This document shows positions 22,580 through 30,753 of a DNA stretch of 32,004 nt, one piece after another. A program made the position numbers and the translations under genes. This DNA is from JAVBKE01 sp031554215 (GTDB lineage: Bacteria; Bacillota; Bacilli; JARBTR01). How positions within the stretch are numbered: the stretch's first letter is position 1; the number at the start of each line of letters is the position of its first letter. Location of the stretch: contig JAVBKF010000241.1 in assembly GCA_031554215.1 (NCBI GenBank), forward strand, positions 1-32,004. Direction: 5' to 3'. The notes below the pieces were generated by a model. It was not told the origin of the DNA, made no database searches, and worked only from the letters and a program-made list of their open reading frames with translations.

Positions 22580-23273
22580 CGCAACTCCTCACCGTAAACC
22601 ACATCATCTTCTATGTGTTGATAAAGTGTTTCGGAGGTGATTTGAAGATTTTGATGCAATTCCAGTGCGGCAGTAAATATACTGTACACGCTAATGTTAA
22701 TAAGAAAGAATTGTGCAAAATTTTCTACGGTTGCTTCACTTCAAATTGACTTTATCTCCACACTTCTAGGGTTGCAATGTGAAAATGCATATCCTATCCA
22801 TGTAGTAGCTTCGACCTTTGTAACAACAATCTTCATTTATAGGCAAAAGTACTGTTCGCCTAAACAGCCATGAAATTCTTGTTTTATTAGTACCTTAAGA
22901 CTAACAGGATCTACCTTAAATGTCCACAGTAAAAGCCACCTTCCATCTGATAAATCATATCAAAGTAGTGGCAAACTTATACCCTCTTCGGACCCGCAAC
23001 TTAAGAAATAATTACACACCAGAAAACGCTGATGATCTTATCAAAAAAGCGGATGATACCCTCACTTATAGAGGTGCGGATCAAACACATTTCCCGATTT
23101 ATGCTAAAAGCACAAAACGGCATTTGCTAGCCCACTTCTCATCTGCCCACGAACCGTTCGTTCCATTAACGGGACGAATACGCACTGAACAGGTTTTTTT
23201 AATTTCCTAGGCTTGTCCCATACTATTCTGAATTCTGTGCTCATATAATGCAAGAAAGCAACGGAGGGATAAC
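22580..23273. other. Intergenic stretch upstream of the IDEAL-domain gene
   Basis: About 690 bases without a gene I can support. A 96-codon plus-strand open frame (22920-23210) has no ribosome binding site and no family resemblance. The promoter side of the IDEAL gene is at the right end (TATAAT at 23244-23249, no matching -35). Nothing else was recognised. Confidence 0.4.
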
Positions 23274-23501
23274 ATGGAACAAGAGAAAATGAATCCACAC
23301 AATCATCGGGATCAATCCACTCAACATGTTGCCGGTGTCGACGACATCCTTTTGGAAATGTTACAACATGAGGCACTATTAAATATGAAGGTAAAAGAGC
23401 TCCAAAAAGCCATTGAAGATGCCCTTGACTCAGGTGATAAGGACTGCTTCATCAAAGCCACCACCGAGCTTAGGATTTACGAACACATTTTAGGAAAATA
23501 G
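23274..23501 (+). CDS. Small IDEAL-domain protein
   Basis: A 75-residue acidic protein. Residues 30-68 (HEALLNMKVKELQKAIEDALDSGDKDCFIKATTELR) match the IDEAL domain, a short helical module named after its most conserved residues (here IEDAL, followed by DSGDKDCF). It is found at the C-terminus of UPF0302 proteins and in several small Bacillales proteins. The function is unknown; protein-protein contact is likely. The N-terminal 25 residues are polar and probably disordered. GGAGGG lies about 5 bases before the ATG, and TATAAT at 23244-23249 may be its -10. A strong terminator at 23641-23682 follows 140 bases later, so it appears monocistronic. Confidence 0.75.
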   Translation: MEQEKMNPHNHRDQSTQHVAGVDDILLEMLQHEALLNMKVKELQKAIEDALDSGDKDCFIKATTELRIYEHILGK

Positions 23502-23952
23502 GATGCAGGGCTACATACCCACATTTCCTAGTAGCAGTATTATTCGTAAGCATCCCTCATGCACTCAGGTGGCTATTTCATGCAAGTACGCGTTCAGTCT
23601 TATCCAAAATAGCGATTTATCTCGTGAACCAACGTTGTACATTTAAAAGCAAGAGTCACAGGACTCTTGCTTTTTAAATTTTGTATAGTCAGGTGCTGAC
23701 GCTGGGGATTGGCAAACCAAGCTTTTATTTGCTCATTTAAGATCAATCACTTTATATTTATGCCCAAAACAGCTTCAACCTTCTGAGTAGCATTACCTCC
23801 TGATATAGTTCAAAAATCAACTACACCAGAAACGGCATGAAACGAGATTCATTGCCTACCGCATTCGGATACTCAGATGATTCACTTAATGGACATCCCC
23901 TAATGCCAAATGTCTGTTCACACATGGCATCGGGGGATCATTTCAAAGACGA
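23502..23952. other. Convergent gap between IDEAL gene and M48 protease
   Basis: Holds the terminator at 23641-23682 and a separate hairpin 15 bases past the M48 stop: ATCCCC and ATGCCA (23895-23908) pair with TGGCAT and GGGGAT (23925-23938) around a two-base internal loop. This hairpin has no T-run, so it is not a standard terminator for the minus strand. No gene is seen. Confidence 0.5.
23641..23682 (+). terminator. Strong terminator after the IDEAL gene
   Basis: AGCAAGAGTC (23648-23657) pairs perfectly with GACTCTTGCT (23662-23671) around the loop ACAG, followed by TTTTAAATTTT. Flanking A and T residues lengthen the stem. The symmetry suggests it also acts on the minus strand, ending read-through from the M48 gene. 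Confidence 0.85.
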
Positions 23953-25206
23953 TTATTTCGAGTCAGCGGCATCCATCTTAATGAGTCTTTCGAGCATTGT
24001 TGGATGGCCATAGCGAAATAATTTGACTAAAAACGGTGGGTTGACCTGTGTAAGCCCGAAGGATGACAGCTTTTGAAACGAGCTAACACCTGATTCAGGA
24101 TCGTGTGTCATTTCTAATGCATACCGATCTGCTCGCGATTCTTGCATTCTGGAAAAGCTATTGTCAATTGGACTGTAGATAAATGACAAGATAGAGATGA
24201 GTAACAGGATAAATGGTAAAACACTCATATCACGATGAGACGTGAGCCCCATTTGATTATTTTTTTTCGCAAGCACTGCCGAGAGTACTACACTTACAAG
24301 CCATAAACCAACAAAACTTGCTGCTAGATAGATGCCCATTCCTTGGTAAATATCTTTTTTCACATAGTGTCCCATTTCATGTGCCATCACAAACAGAATT
24401 TCATCATCAGATAGTTTTTCGAGTGTCGTATCCCAAAGTACAATCCGTGAATTTGCCCCAATACCTGTGACATAGGCGTTGAGTGTGTTTGTCTTCTCCG
24501 ACATATTCACTTCAAACACGTGTTCTGCAGGAATGTTTGCACGGTGAGCAATTGACAGAATTTTTTGTTCGAGCGCCTTATCTTTAAGCTGATAAAAATC
24601 ATTGTAGAGTGGATCAATCACTACTGGTTGAATAAACATCATGAAAATGGTAAACGGAACTGTCAAAATCCACGCATAAAACCACCATTTGCGCCCGAAG
24701 CGACGAATCAGCCAAAATAACACCAGCGCAGTCACTGTTAAATAGGCTAAATCCACGACAAAGTCTATCACACTATCCTGTAACCATGATGCGATTGATT
24801 GTGTGGATAAATTGTAGAGAACACCTAAACGATAGCTATAAAATTTAATCGGAAGAAAAAATAAAAAGGTAATGAAAGATAGCGCGACGACATAGCTAAT
24901 TGTCCGCAGCCCTCTTCCCTTCTTCATACTCCAATTTTCTAAGGAGCGTGATACCCCAAATACCAACACACTCACATAAAAGAGCCATTCCAATGGTGTT
25001 AATACAAAAAACAAGAGATTTTTCACATTGGAGTAATGATTACTTTGTGCCAGTTGCTCTTTACTCATAAATGTTTGTGGATCAACTGCTGAACCTTGCA
25101 AGGAACTCGGAATGCTCGTATCGCTCCAATGAAAAATATAATAATAAACAGCAATGCAATACGCAATAAAAACTAGCCCCCAGAAAACAAGCCACTTCTT
25201 CTTCAT
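23953..25206 (-). CDS. M48 family (Ste24/CAAX-protease-type) membrane metalloprotease
   Basis: A 417-residue integral membrane protease. The zinc site is MAHEMGH (H276, E277, H280), and the third ligand is a glutamate in the downstream ESRAD motif (about E356). Several hydrophobic segments lie at about 4-23, 66-84, 100-122, 148-165, 178-196, 288-315 and 327-345, the Ste24-like arrangement. The motif NTLNAYVTGIG before the active site is typical of the family. In bacteria these enzymes are membrane quality-control proteases; prenyl-protein processing is not expected. The open frame extends upstream to 25407, but the ATG at 25206 has AAGGAG 5 bases before it, opens with KKKWLVFWGL, and avoids overlap with the divergent SCO gene. 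It resembles B. subtilis YhfN. Confidence 0.9.
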   Translation of the reverse strand: MKKKWLVFWGLVFIAYCIAVYYYIFHWSDTSIPSSLQGSAVDPQTFMSKEQLAQSNHYSNVKNLLFFVLTPLEWLFYVSVLVFGVSRSLENWSMKKGRGLRTISYVVALSFITFLFFLPIKFYSYRLGVLYNLSTQSIASWLQDSVIDFVVDLAYLTVTALVLFWLIRRFGRKWWFYAWILTVPFTIFMMFIQPVVIDPLYNDFYQLKDKALEQKILSIAHRANIPAEHVFEVNMSEKTNTLNAYVTGIGANSRIVLWDTTLEKLSDDEILFVMAHEMGHYVKKDIYQGMGIYLAASFVGLWLVSVVLSAVLAKKNNQMGLTSHRDMSVLPFILLLISILSFIYSPIDNSFSRMQESRADRYALEMTHDPESGVSSFQKLSSFGLTQVNPPFLVKLFRYGHPTMLERLIKMDAADSK

Positions 25207-25369
25207 AAGTCTCCTTCCCACCTGCCAAGAATTCGCCAAGCCAAACAGCTTGTCCGCTCTCATCAAATACATACCTCTTCTAATGTAGAAATCACAAGTC
25301 ACTTTTAGAACTTTTTTGAGGATTTTATGATAAGATTCCTGAAACATGTGAAAGGGGAAAAGGATAACC

Positions 25370-25951
25370 ATGCGAAAACGACTGATTCTACTAACTACTA
25401 GTTTCATCGTAGCTGCCGCCTTATTTTTCTATTGGATGAATGTGCATCAAACGCAGGCGGCATTTCCGAAAGACAGCACCTTCACAGCTACGAGCGGCGA
25501 TCAAATCAAGCTAGATCGGCTAGCACCAAAAGTCCGTTTCCTCTCTTTTATCTACCTACAGTGTCCTGATGTTTGTCCACAAACTACAGCTGACATGGAA
25601 TGGATTCGTGACAAACTTGTAGAAGATGGTCTATTTAACCAACAAGTTGAATTCCTGACAATAACCTTCGATCCGGCAAACGACTCCCTAGCAGATTTAA
25701 AGCAATATGGAGATCATTTTCGCATCAATGAAACAGACGGCTGGTTGATGCTACATGGCTCTGTTGCAGATACGAAAAAGTTGACAGATGAGTTTGGATT
25801 TTATTATAAGGATGCCGGTGATTCAAAGGTACATACGAACGCAACATTTCTACTGGACGAGAACAACCGTGTGATTAAACAGTTCGGTATGGGGGATATC
25901 GGTTTTGACCGTGAGGATGTTTACCGGGAGATTAAAAAAACGGTGGAGTAA
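25370..25951 (+). CDS. SCO1/SenC family copper protein
   Basis: A 193-residue thioredoxin-fold protein of the SCO family, which delivers copper to the CuA site of cytochrome c oxidase or acts as a thiol reductant on it. Residues 6-22 form an N-terminal membrane anchor. The copper ligands are all present: C65 and C69 in LQCPDVCPQ, and H155 in KVHTNATF. The usual DP (FDPANDS, about 100-106) and GWLMLHG segments are in place. It probably faces outward, tethered to the membrane. AAGGGG/AAAGG lies 6-13 bases before the ATG. It is divergent from the M48 protease gene. No oxidase gene is in the window. B. subtilis YpmQ is the closest type I know. Confidence 0.92.
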   Translation: MRKRLILLTTSFIVAAALFFYWMNVHQTQAAFPKDSTFTATSGDQIKLDRLAPKVRFLSFIYLQCPDVCPQTTADMEWIRDKLVEDGLFNQQVEFLTITFDPANDSLADLKQYGDHFRINETDGWLMLHGSVADTKKLTDEFGFYYKDAGDSKVHTNATFLLDENNRVIKQFGMGDIGFDREDVYREIKKTVE

Positions 25952-26030
25952 TCCCTAGAGTAGTCAGGTGTGACAACTGGAAACAAGGAAACCCAGTACC
26001 TCCTTTCTAGCGAATGATTTGACTACTAAA

Positions 26031-26083
26031 CAAAAAAACTCCTAGGAACCTTTTCAGGCACGCTAGAAGTTTTATTTTCTGCA
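26031..26083. terminator. Bidirectional terminator between SCO and LRR surface-protein genes
   Basis: AACTCCTAG (26037-26045) pairs with CTAGAAGTT (26063-26071) with one G-U pair. The minus strand then has seven T (26032-26038 as A on the plus strand). The plus strand has GTTTTATTTTCT. It lies between convergent genes and fits both. Confidence 0.75.
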
Positions 26084-26105
26084 TGGGCATTCTTCAATCT
26101 ATTGA

Positions 26106-27227
26106 TTAGTTGTTGACTTTTCGTTTTGCAGCGATTGCGGTTCCACCCATCAGTACGAGTGCGAAACCAAGACTGATTAGACCCATGTTCCCTTGATCTC
26201 CAGTCATTGGTGCTGTACTTGTACTTCTTGGTGTTGCTACAGGCGTAGGCGCAGATGGCGATGCTGCTGGTGTTTCCGTTGCTGCTGGTGTAGGTGCAAC
26301 TGTTGCATCTTTGCTATAAATAAATGTTAAATTTTGATCCTCAGCTGTGAACGTTGGTGCATACCCAAGTATTGGATCAAAGAATACATCTGAATCATCG
26401 TAACCAATAGCAGTATAGCCAGTGATTTGTATTGAAGACGCTTCATAACTTTCACCTACACGACCAGTAATAACCTGATCCTCAGCAATCTTGTTTCCAT
26501 CTTCATCAGCATGGTGAATGATTACATTACCCACCGCGTAAGTTGTCTCTACTGGTGTTACGTATTCTATGTTCATTGTTCCTGAAAAAGTAATGTCACC
26601 AGAAACATCACTCCATTCGTAACTAACATCGCCAGCTCCAGTAAGACCTTGCCAAGAAACAAGATTCGATGAAGCATCATATTGTCCGCCATTTGAAGCA
26701 GAAACAGTATAATCTGACGTTGTTGTAATACCCTTAATGTTAAATGCCATTTGTAAAGTTCCATCATCGTTAAGTGATTGTGGTGATGCCTTATCCGTTT
26801 GTCCAGAAGCATCTATTGTTGCTTCACTACCACTTAACATAGATAAATCTGAGATATGATTACCTGATAGTTCAATTGTTTCAAGTTCAGGTAGATTAGC
26901 TAAAGCTGATACATCGTAAATGTCGTTACCCGACAAATCAATGCTCGTTAAGTTTTTAGCTAGGTTTAGACCTGTTAAATCTTTAATATCTTTGTTTGTT
27001 GCAGTTAGCGTTGTCAGGCTTTCAAGATCCTCAATCGTCAGTTTATGACTCGCTTCGTTTCCTAATGTTGCATTAATTGCTGCCGCTAAATTAGCATCAG
27101 GAACTAAGACAACCGCTTCGGCATCCTGCTGATCCGTTGATGCTGCGTCTACTAAATTGCTCGGTAAAACTACTTGAACTAAAAAAAGGATTGCTACAAA
27201 TAATGACAATAATTTCTTGCTTTTCAT
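26106..27227 (-). CDS. Internalin-like surface protein: LRR, MucBP, sorting signal
   Basis: A 373-residue exported protein. Residues 1-28 are a signal peptide (KSKK, hydrophobic core, DAA). Residues about 42-132 form a short leucine-rich repeat domain of internalin type (VPDANLAAAINATLG cap, then LTTLTATNKDIKDLTGL, LTSIDLSGNDIYDVSALANL, LETIELSGNHISDLS). A beta-rich part of unknown type follows (about 150-228), then a MucBP-like domain (about 234-305: GNVIIHHADEDGNKIAEDQVITGRVGE). A P/T/A-rich wall-spanning stretch (308-337) precedes APMTGD (339-344), a hydrophobic segment and KRKVNN, a sortase-type signal with alanine for leucine. The ATG at 27227 has GGGGAG 8 bases upstream and starts the signal peptide. 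A longer frame with 19 extra residues lacks support. Confidence 0.88.
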   Translation of the reverse strand: MKSKKLLSLFVAILFLVQVVLPSNLVDAASTDQQDAEAVVLVPDANLAAAINATLGNEASHKLTIEDLESLTTLTATNKDIKDLTGLNLAKNLTSIDLSGNDIYDVSALANLPELETIELSGNHISDLSMLSGSEATIDASGQTDKASPQSLNDDGTLQMAFNIKGITTTSDYTVSASNGGQYDASSNLVSWQGLTGAGDVSYEWSDVSGDITFSGTMNIEYVTPVETTYAVGNVIIHHADEDGNKIAEDQVITGRVGESYEASSIQITGYTAIGYDDSDVFFDPILGYAPTFTAEDQNLTFIYSKDATVAPTPAATETPAASPSAPTPVATPRSTSTAPMTGDQGNMGLISLGFALVLMGGTAIAAKRKVNN

Positions 27228-27389
27228 GGCTATTTCTCCCCTTATTTCGTACTCTCTAAACCTATCTACCCATGCAAAATACATAGCTCTTGAGGCTCTG
27301 TTACAAATTCTAACTATTCAGAAAATGTTACAGACAGATGATTTTAACAAAAGAATGCTATTTATCAATAGTAACACTCTTTCCATGCC

Positions 27390-27398
27390 ATTATAGCA
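27390..27398 (-). promoter_or_regulatory. Extended -10 promoter of the LRR surface protein
   Basis: TGCTATAAT on the minus strand. There is no good -35. It implies a leader of about 155 bases before the ATG at 27227, long enough for regulation after initiation. Confidence 0.38.
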
Positions 27399-27615
27399 TA
27401 ATATTCCTGTGATTGTAGAAAAAAATATAAATTAATTCCCAATTTTTTTGTTTTTTTTCATTTTTACCCCGAAAACTAGCCACGAGATTATGCTATTTGC
27501 AAATTAAAAACAGATAACCTAATCAATACACCTGTATATGCAAACATTTGTCTTGCTCTATCAAAACCTTAGTAAGCTAGCTATCCACATTCCACTATAA
27601 GATCTTGCCTTACCA

Positions 27616-27671
27616 AAATAAAAAATCCCTCGACACAATGAACGTAGACAGATTGTGTTGAGGGCTTTTTA
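27616..27671 (-). terminator. Terminator downstream of the acyl-CoA ligase gene
   Basis: CCCTCGACACAAT (27627-27639) pairs with ATTGTGTTGAGGG (27652-27664) with one mismatch. On the minus strand it is followed by ATTTTTTATTTT. A T-run on the plus strand (CTTTTT) allows bidirectional action. It lies about 110 bases past the ligase stop. Confidence 0.8.
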
Positions 27672-27774
27672 AGTTTTCTCCAAACACTCTTCATGGTTCT
27701 ATGACCATGATACTGACCTTAAACAAGGTTTCCATCTCAGTTGATCACAAAATTGACAGTCTGTTCAGCACAAT

Positions 27775-29319
27775 TTATGACGACTCTGCTTGATTCAGCG
27801 CAGCTACCTTTAACACACGCTTCATAATCTTCCCGGTCGTATTTTTCGGCAGTTCAGTCACGAAGTGATATTGTGAAGGCACTTTATATTTTGCCAGTCG
27901 CTCACTACAATAGCTATGTAATGTTGCTTCTGTCAAATCTGGATTCTGCGTCACAAGATAGCAAACGATTTCTTCTCCCAGTTTATCGTGCGGCAGACCA
28001 ATGACGGCCGCTTCGACGACATCCTCATGGGTATAAATTACTTCCTCCACTTCTCGTGGATAGACATTAAATCCATTGAGAATAATCAATTCCTTTTTAC
28101 GATCAACAATAAAGAAATAACCTTCCTCATCCACTTTGGCAAGATCACCAGTGTACAACCAGCCATCCTTCAAGACTTCCTCACTTGCTTCTAGTTGCTT
28201 GTAATACCCTTTCATCACATTTGGCCCTTTGACAATCAGCTCACCAATTTCTCCTGCCGAAACTGGTTGCCCCAGTTCATCGACAATTCGGTTCTCAACA
28301 TGTGGAATCGAAACGCCGATTGACCCTGGTTTTCTGAGTCCACTGATTGGGTTAAATGTTGTCACTGGTGATGCTTCTGATAGCCCATAGCCTTCTGCAA
28401 TAGGCACTATAAATTTCTCCTCAAAAGCGTGAAGAAGTGCAAGTGGTAGTGCTGCACCGCCTGAAATACAGGCGCGAAGCGACTGAACTACCTCCGGGCC
28501 TACCCCGGGGACCTGTAATAAATAATTAAACATACTCGGTACACCAGCAAATAGCGTCGCCTGCTTCCCAGCAATGGTTTGTAGCACGTCAGCAGGATGA
28601 AATTTTGAAAGCAAAATCACTGTAGCACCCTGGGAAAGAGGTGCATTCAAACAGGCAGTCAAACAGAATACATGGAAAATGGGGAGTACAGCAATCACAC
28701 GATCATTCTTGCTCATTTCAAGACAAGCAGAGCTATCAATGGCATTACTGTACAAATTCTTATGTGTCAACATAGCACCTTTGGGCTTCCCTGTTGTACC
28801 TGAGGTATAGAGGATGACACCGACATCGTCGTCCGCAAGCGGTAATGATGTGTAGGCAGCATCTTTTTGACAAACAAAGTGAAAATGGATGAGATCAAGG
28901 AATTCATTTTGAAAATCAGGTATTGTTTCGATATCTGTGATGATCACTGTTTCAAGCTTTGATAAAAGCGGTGACAAATATTTAATGAGCGGTGCAAGGG
29001 CAGAAACAGTGACAATTGTTTTAACATCCCCATCTTGCAAAATATAGGCAAGTTCATCCTTAGAGAACGTCGGATTAATTGGGATCACCGTTGCACCAGC
29101 GCGAAATGCACCGTACAGACTAATGACGAACTCTGGACAATTCCCAAGTAACAGGGCAACATGGTCACCAGCACCAACACCTAAATCGGCGAGACCAGCA
29201 GCAAATGCGGATATCTGCTCGTCAAGTGCTAGGTAGCTGATTTCTTGGTGAATAGTACTCAGTGCGACCACTTCAGGCTGCTTTTGGGCTAGGTGATGAA
29301 AATGCTCGTGTAGATTCAC
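27775..29319 (-). CDS. lcfB: Long-chain fatty-acid-CoA ligase (LcfB-like)
   Basis: A 514-residue ANL-superfamily ligase that activates fatty acids to acyl-CoA through an acyl-adenylate. The P-loop is YTSGTTGKPKGAMLTH (about 171-186). Further motifs are EGYGLSEASPVT, WLYTGDLA, FFIVDRKKELIILNGFNVYPREVEE (the domain hinge) and a C-terminal catalytic lysine in KNTTGKIMKR. It is closely similar along its length to B. subtilis LcfB/YhfL (513 residues), for example GPNVMKGYYK. The GTG at 29319 is chosen because GGAGGGGG lies 8 bases upstream and the length matches. The ATG at 29337 has no ribosome binding site. Upstream palindromes at 29363-29374 and 29386-29399 may be operators. Confidence 0.93.
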   Translation of the reverse strand: MNLHEHFHHLAQKQPEVVALSTIHQEISYLALDEQISAFAAGLADLGVGAGDHVALLLGNCPEFVISLYGAFRAGATVIPINPTFSKDELAYILQDGDVKTIVTVSALAPLIKYLSPLLSKLETVIITDIETIPDFQNEFLDLIHFHFVCQKDAAYTSLPLADDDVGVILYTSGTTGKPKGAMLTHKNLYSNAIDSSACLEMSKNDRVIAVLPIFHVFCLTACLNAPLSQGATVILLSKFHPADVLQTIAGKQATLFAGVPSMFNYLLQVPGVGPEVVQSLRACISGGAALPLALLHAFEEKFIVPIAEGYGLSEASPVTTFNPISGLRKPGSIGVSIPHVENRIVDELGQPVSAGEIGELIVKGPNVMKGYYKQLEASEEVLKDGWLYTGDLAKVDEEGYFFIVDRKKELIILNGFNVYPREVEEVIYTHEDVVEAAVIGLPHDKLGEEIVCYLVTQNPDLTEATLHSYCSERLAKYKVPSQYHFVTELPKNTTGKIMKRVLKVAALNQAESS

Positions 29320-29793
29320 GCAATAATCCCCCTCCATCTCAAATGCGTTTACTTAATCCATATTCCCCGGGGAAGATGAATAGACTGAAAGCACTTTCAA
29401 TATTGTGATGATTACATTGGTGCTATTTAGCTAGCAAAGATGACACTTGTTTTCCTCATCCAGATATTGAATTTAAACTAGGCGTGGGTTGATCCATGGG
29501 ACAAGGGGTCAGTATTTGTGCCTTAGAATAGCGTGGGCTCGTCCCGCGGACTTAATTGACTCGTGCGCAAGGGCAGCAGCACTGTCCATTCATAGACAGT
29601 TCATCTCCACCGATTCACAATAAACGCTTGTTTGAGCACGCACGCGCTAAATACGCCATAGTGAATCTGAGAAAACCTTGAACTTAGCATGACCATCCAG
29701 TAAACTATAATCAGTTGTCAACGCTGATTTTCCGCTATTTTCTGGAGAATCTTCCCTGAACAAACTAAAGAGAAAAGAAGATGAGGAACAGCT
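29320..29793. other. Divergent intergenic region lcfB / RluA-family gene
   Basis: Carries the two palindromes near lcfB and an imperfect 21-base direct repeat (GCGTGGG..., 29482-29502 and 29531-29551, 14-15 identities). It also has a hairpin (ACTGTC with GACAGT near 29580-29600) and a TATAAT box at 29706-29711 that may serve the rightward gene, though without a clear -35. No gene is seen. Confidence 0.45.
29363..29399 (-). promoter_or_regulatory. Two palindromic sites upstream of lcfB, one cre-like
   Basis: TTCCCCGGGGAA (29363-29374) is a perfect 12-bp palindrome. TGAAAGCACTTTCA (29386-29399) is palindromic except at its two central bases and differs by one base from TGAAAGCGCTTTCA, a CcpA (cre) box. 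Catabolite repression of fatty-acid catabolism would make sense, but no clear -35/-10 pair was found to place the sites. The first palindrome has no known owner to me. Confidence 0.4.
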
Positions 29794-30702
29794 TTGAACT
29801 ATCGTACAAACCCATTCACCTGTACATGGATGATAGACAATATTGATGAAAATAAAATCCTACGAAACTTTCTATATGAACAACAGTACTCCCGCGCCGC
29901 TTTAAAAGAAATTAAATTCCATGGAGGAACGATTCTTGTAAATAATACGGTGGCAAATGTCCGCACAAAGCTTCATGAAGGCGATTGTGTTACAGTTATA
30001 TTCCCTCAAGAGACGGTGAGTCCGAGGCTAGGTAGTGAGGCATCCCATCTGGACATCGTTTTTGAAGATGACTTTCTGATTGTCGTCAACAAACCTGCTG
30101 GCATGAGCACGATTCCATCACATGATCATCCAACAGGTTCTCTAGCAAATGCCCTAATCGCCCACTACGAGCAGCAAAACGAACAGGCAACAATCCATAC
30201 AGTAACACGTCTTGACAGAGATACTTCCGGACTCGTGCTAATCGCAAAATATCGGCACATTCATCATTTGTTGGCGCTCGGTCAAAAAAGAAAGCAGATC
30301 ACTAGGCGGTATCAAGCACTGGTACAAGGTCACCTCGATCAAGACGGCAAGATAGACCTACCGATCGGCCGAAAAGCAGGTAGTATTATTGAGCGTGAAG
30401 TCCATCCTGATGGAAAACCCGCTCAGACAAATATCAAGCGGGTCTCAGCTTACCAGCAGTTCTCCCATATCGAATTACAACTTGAAACGGGCCGGACACA
30501 TCAGATTCGCGTACACCTATCGTATATAGGACACCCGCTTCTAGGCGATCAGCTTTACGGCGGAGATATCACGCAAATCAGGCGGCAAGCACTGCATTGC
30601 TCGGCGCTCTCGTTTGACCATCCATTGACAAAAGAACCAATACATCTTTCAGCACAATTACCAAATGACTTTAGCCAGCTACTGACACCTGAGAATAGCT
30701 AG
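29794..30702 (+). CDS. RluA-family pseudouridine synthase
   Basis: A 302-residue RNA-modifying enzyme converting uridine to pseudouridine. An S4-like N-terminal part (about 15-70, with SRAALKEIKFHGGTILVNN) precedes the catalytic domain. The catalytic aspartate is D141 in VTRLDRDTSGLVL, the RluA form of the motif. NKPAGM (99-104), LPIGRK, TNIKRV, LETGRTHQIRVHLSYIGHPLLGD and LHCSALSFDHP follow in family order. RluA, RluC, RluD and the Bacillus paralogues cannot be told apart by eye; B. subtilis YhcT/YjbO is the nearest type. The start is TTG at 29794, with GAGGAA 6-7 bases upstream. The next gene follows after 51 bases without a terminator, so an operon with the lipoate ligase is likely. Confidence 0.92.
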   Translation: MNYRTNPFTCTWMIDNIDENKILRNFLYEQQYSRAALKEIKFHGGTILVNNTVANVRTKLHEGDCVTVIFPQETVSPRLGSEASHLDIVFEDDFLIVVNKPAGMSTIPSHDHPTGSLANALIAHYEQQNEQATIHTVTRLDRDTSGLVLIAKYRHIHHLLALGQKRKQITRRYQALVQGHLDQDGKIDLPIGRKAGSIIEREVHPDGKPAQTNIKRVSAYQQFSHIELQLETGRTHQIRVHLSYIGHPLLGDQLYGGDITQIRRQALHCSALSFDHPLTKEPIHLSAQLPNDFSQLLTPENS

Positions 30703-30753
30703 TAACGAAACACTTTACCTGTTACATGAGAACAGAAAAAGGGAGCGATAACG

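Larger units (their letters stand above)
27228..27774. other. AT-rich intergenic region upstream of the LRR protein
   Basis: Contains the extended -10 promoter of the LRR gene (27390-27398), with about 155 bases of leader, and the lcfB terminator (27616-27671). Two TGTAACA copies stand 22 bases apart in the leader. The 27410-27480 part is a run of A/T tracts. I see no gene or known RNA. Confidence 0.5.

Noticed and set aside
22920..23210. 96-codon plus-strand open frame
   Set aside because: No ribosome binding site, no recognisable domain, and codon use unlike neighbouring genes.
25207..25407. 67-codon N-terminal extension of the M48 protease
   Set aside because: It would overlap the divergent SCO gene and its ribosome binding site, while the internal ATG at 25206 has a strong AAGGAG site and starts at the first membrane segment.
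29460..29560. T-box or other tRNA-sensing leader suggested by GCGTGGG repeats
   Set aside because: No T-box sequence or antiterminator arrangement, and the neighbouring genes are not amino-acid related.
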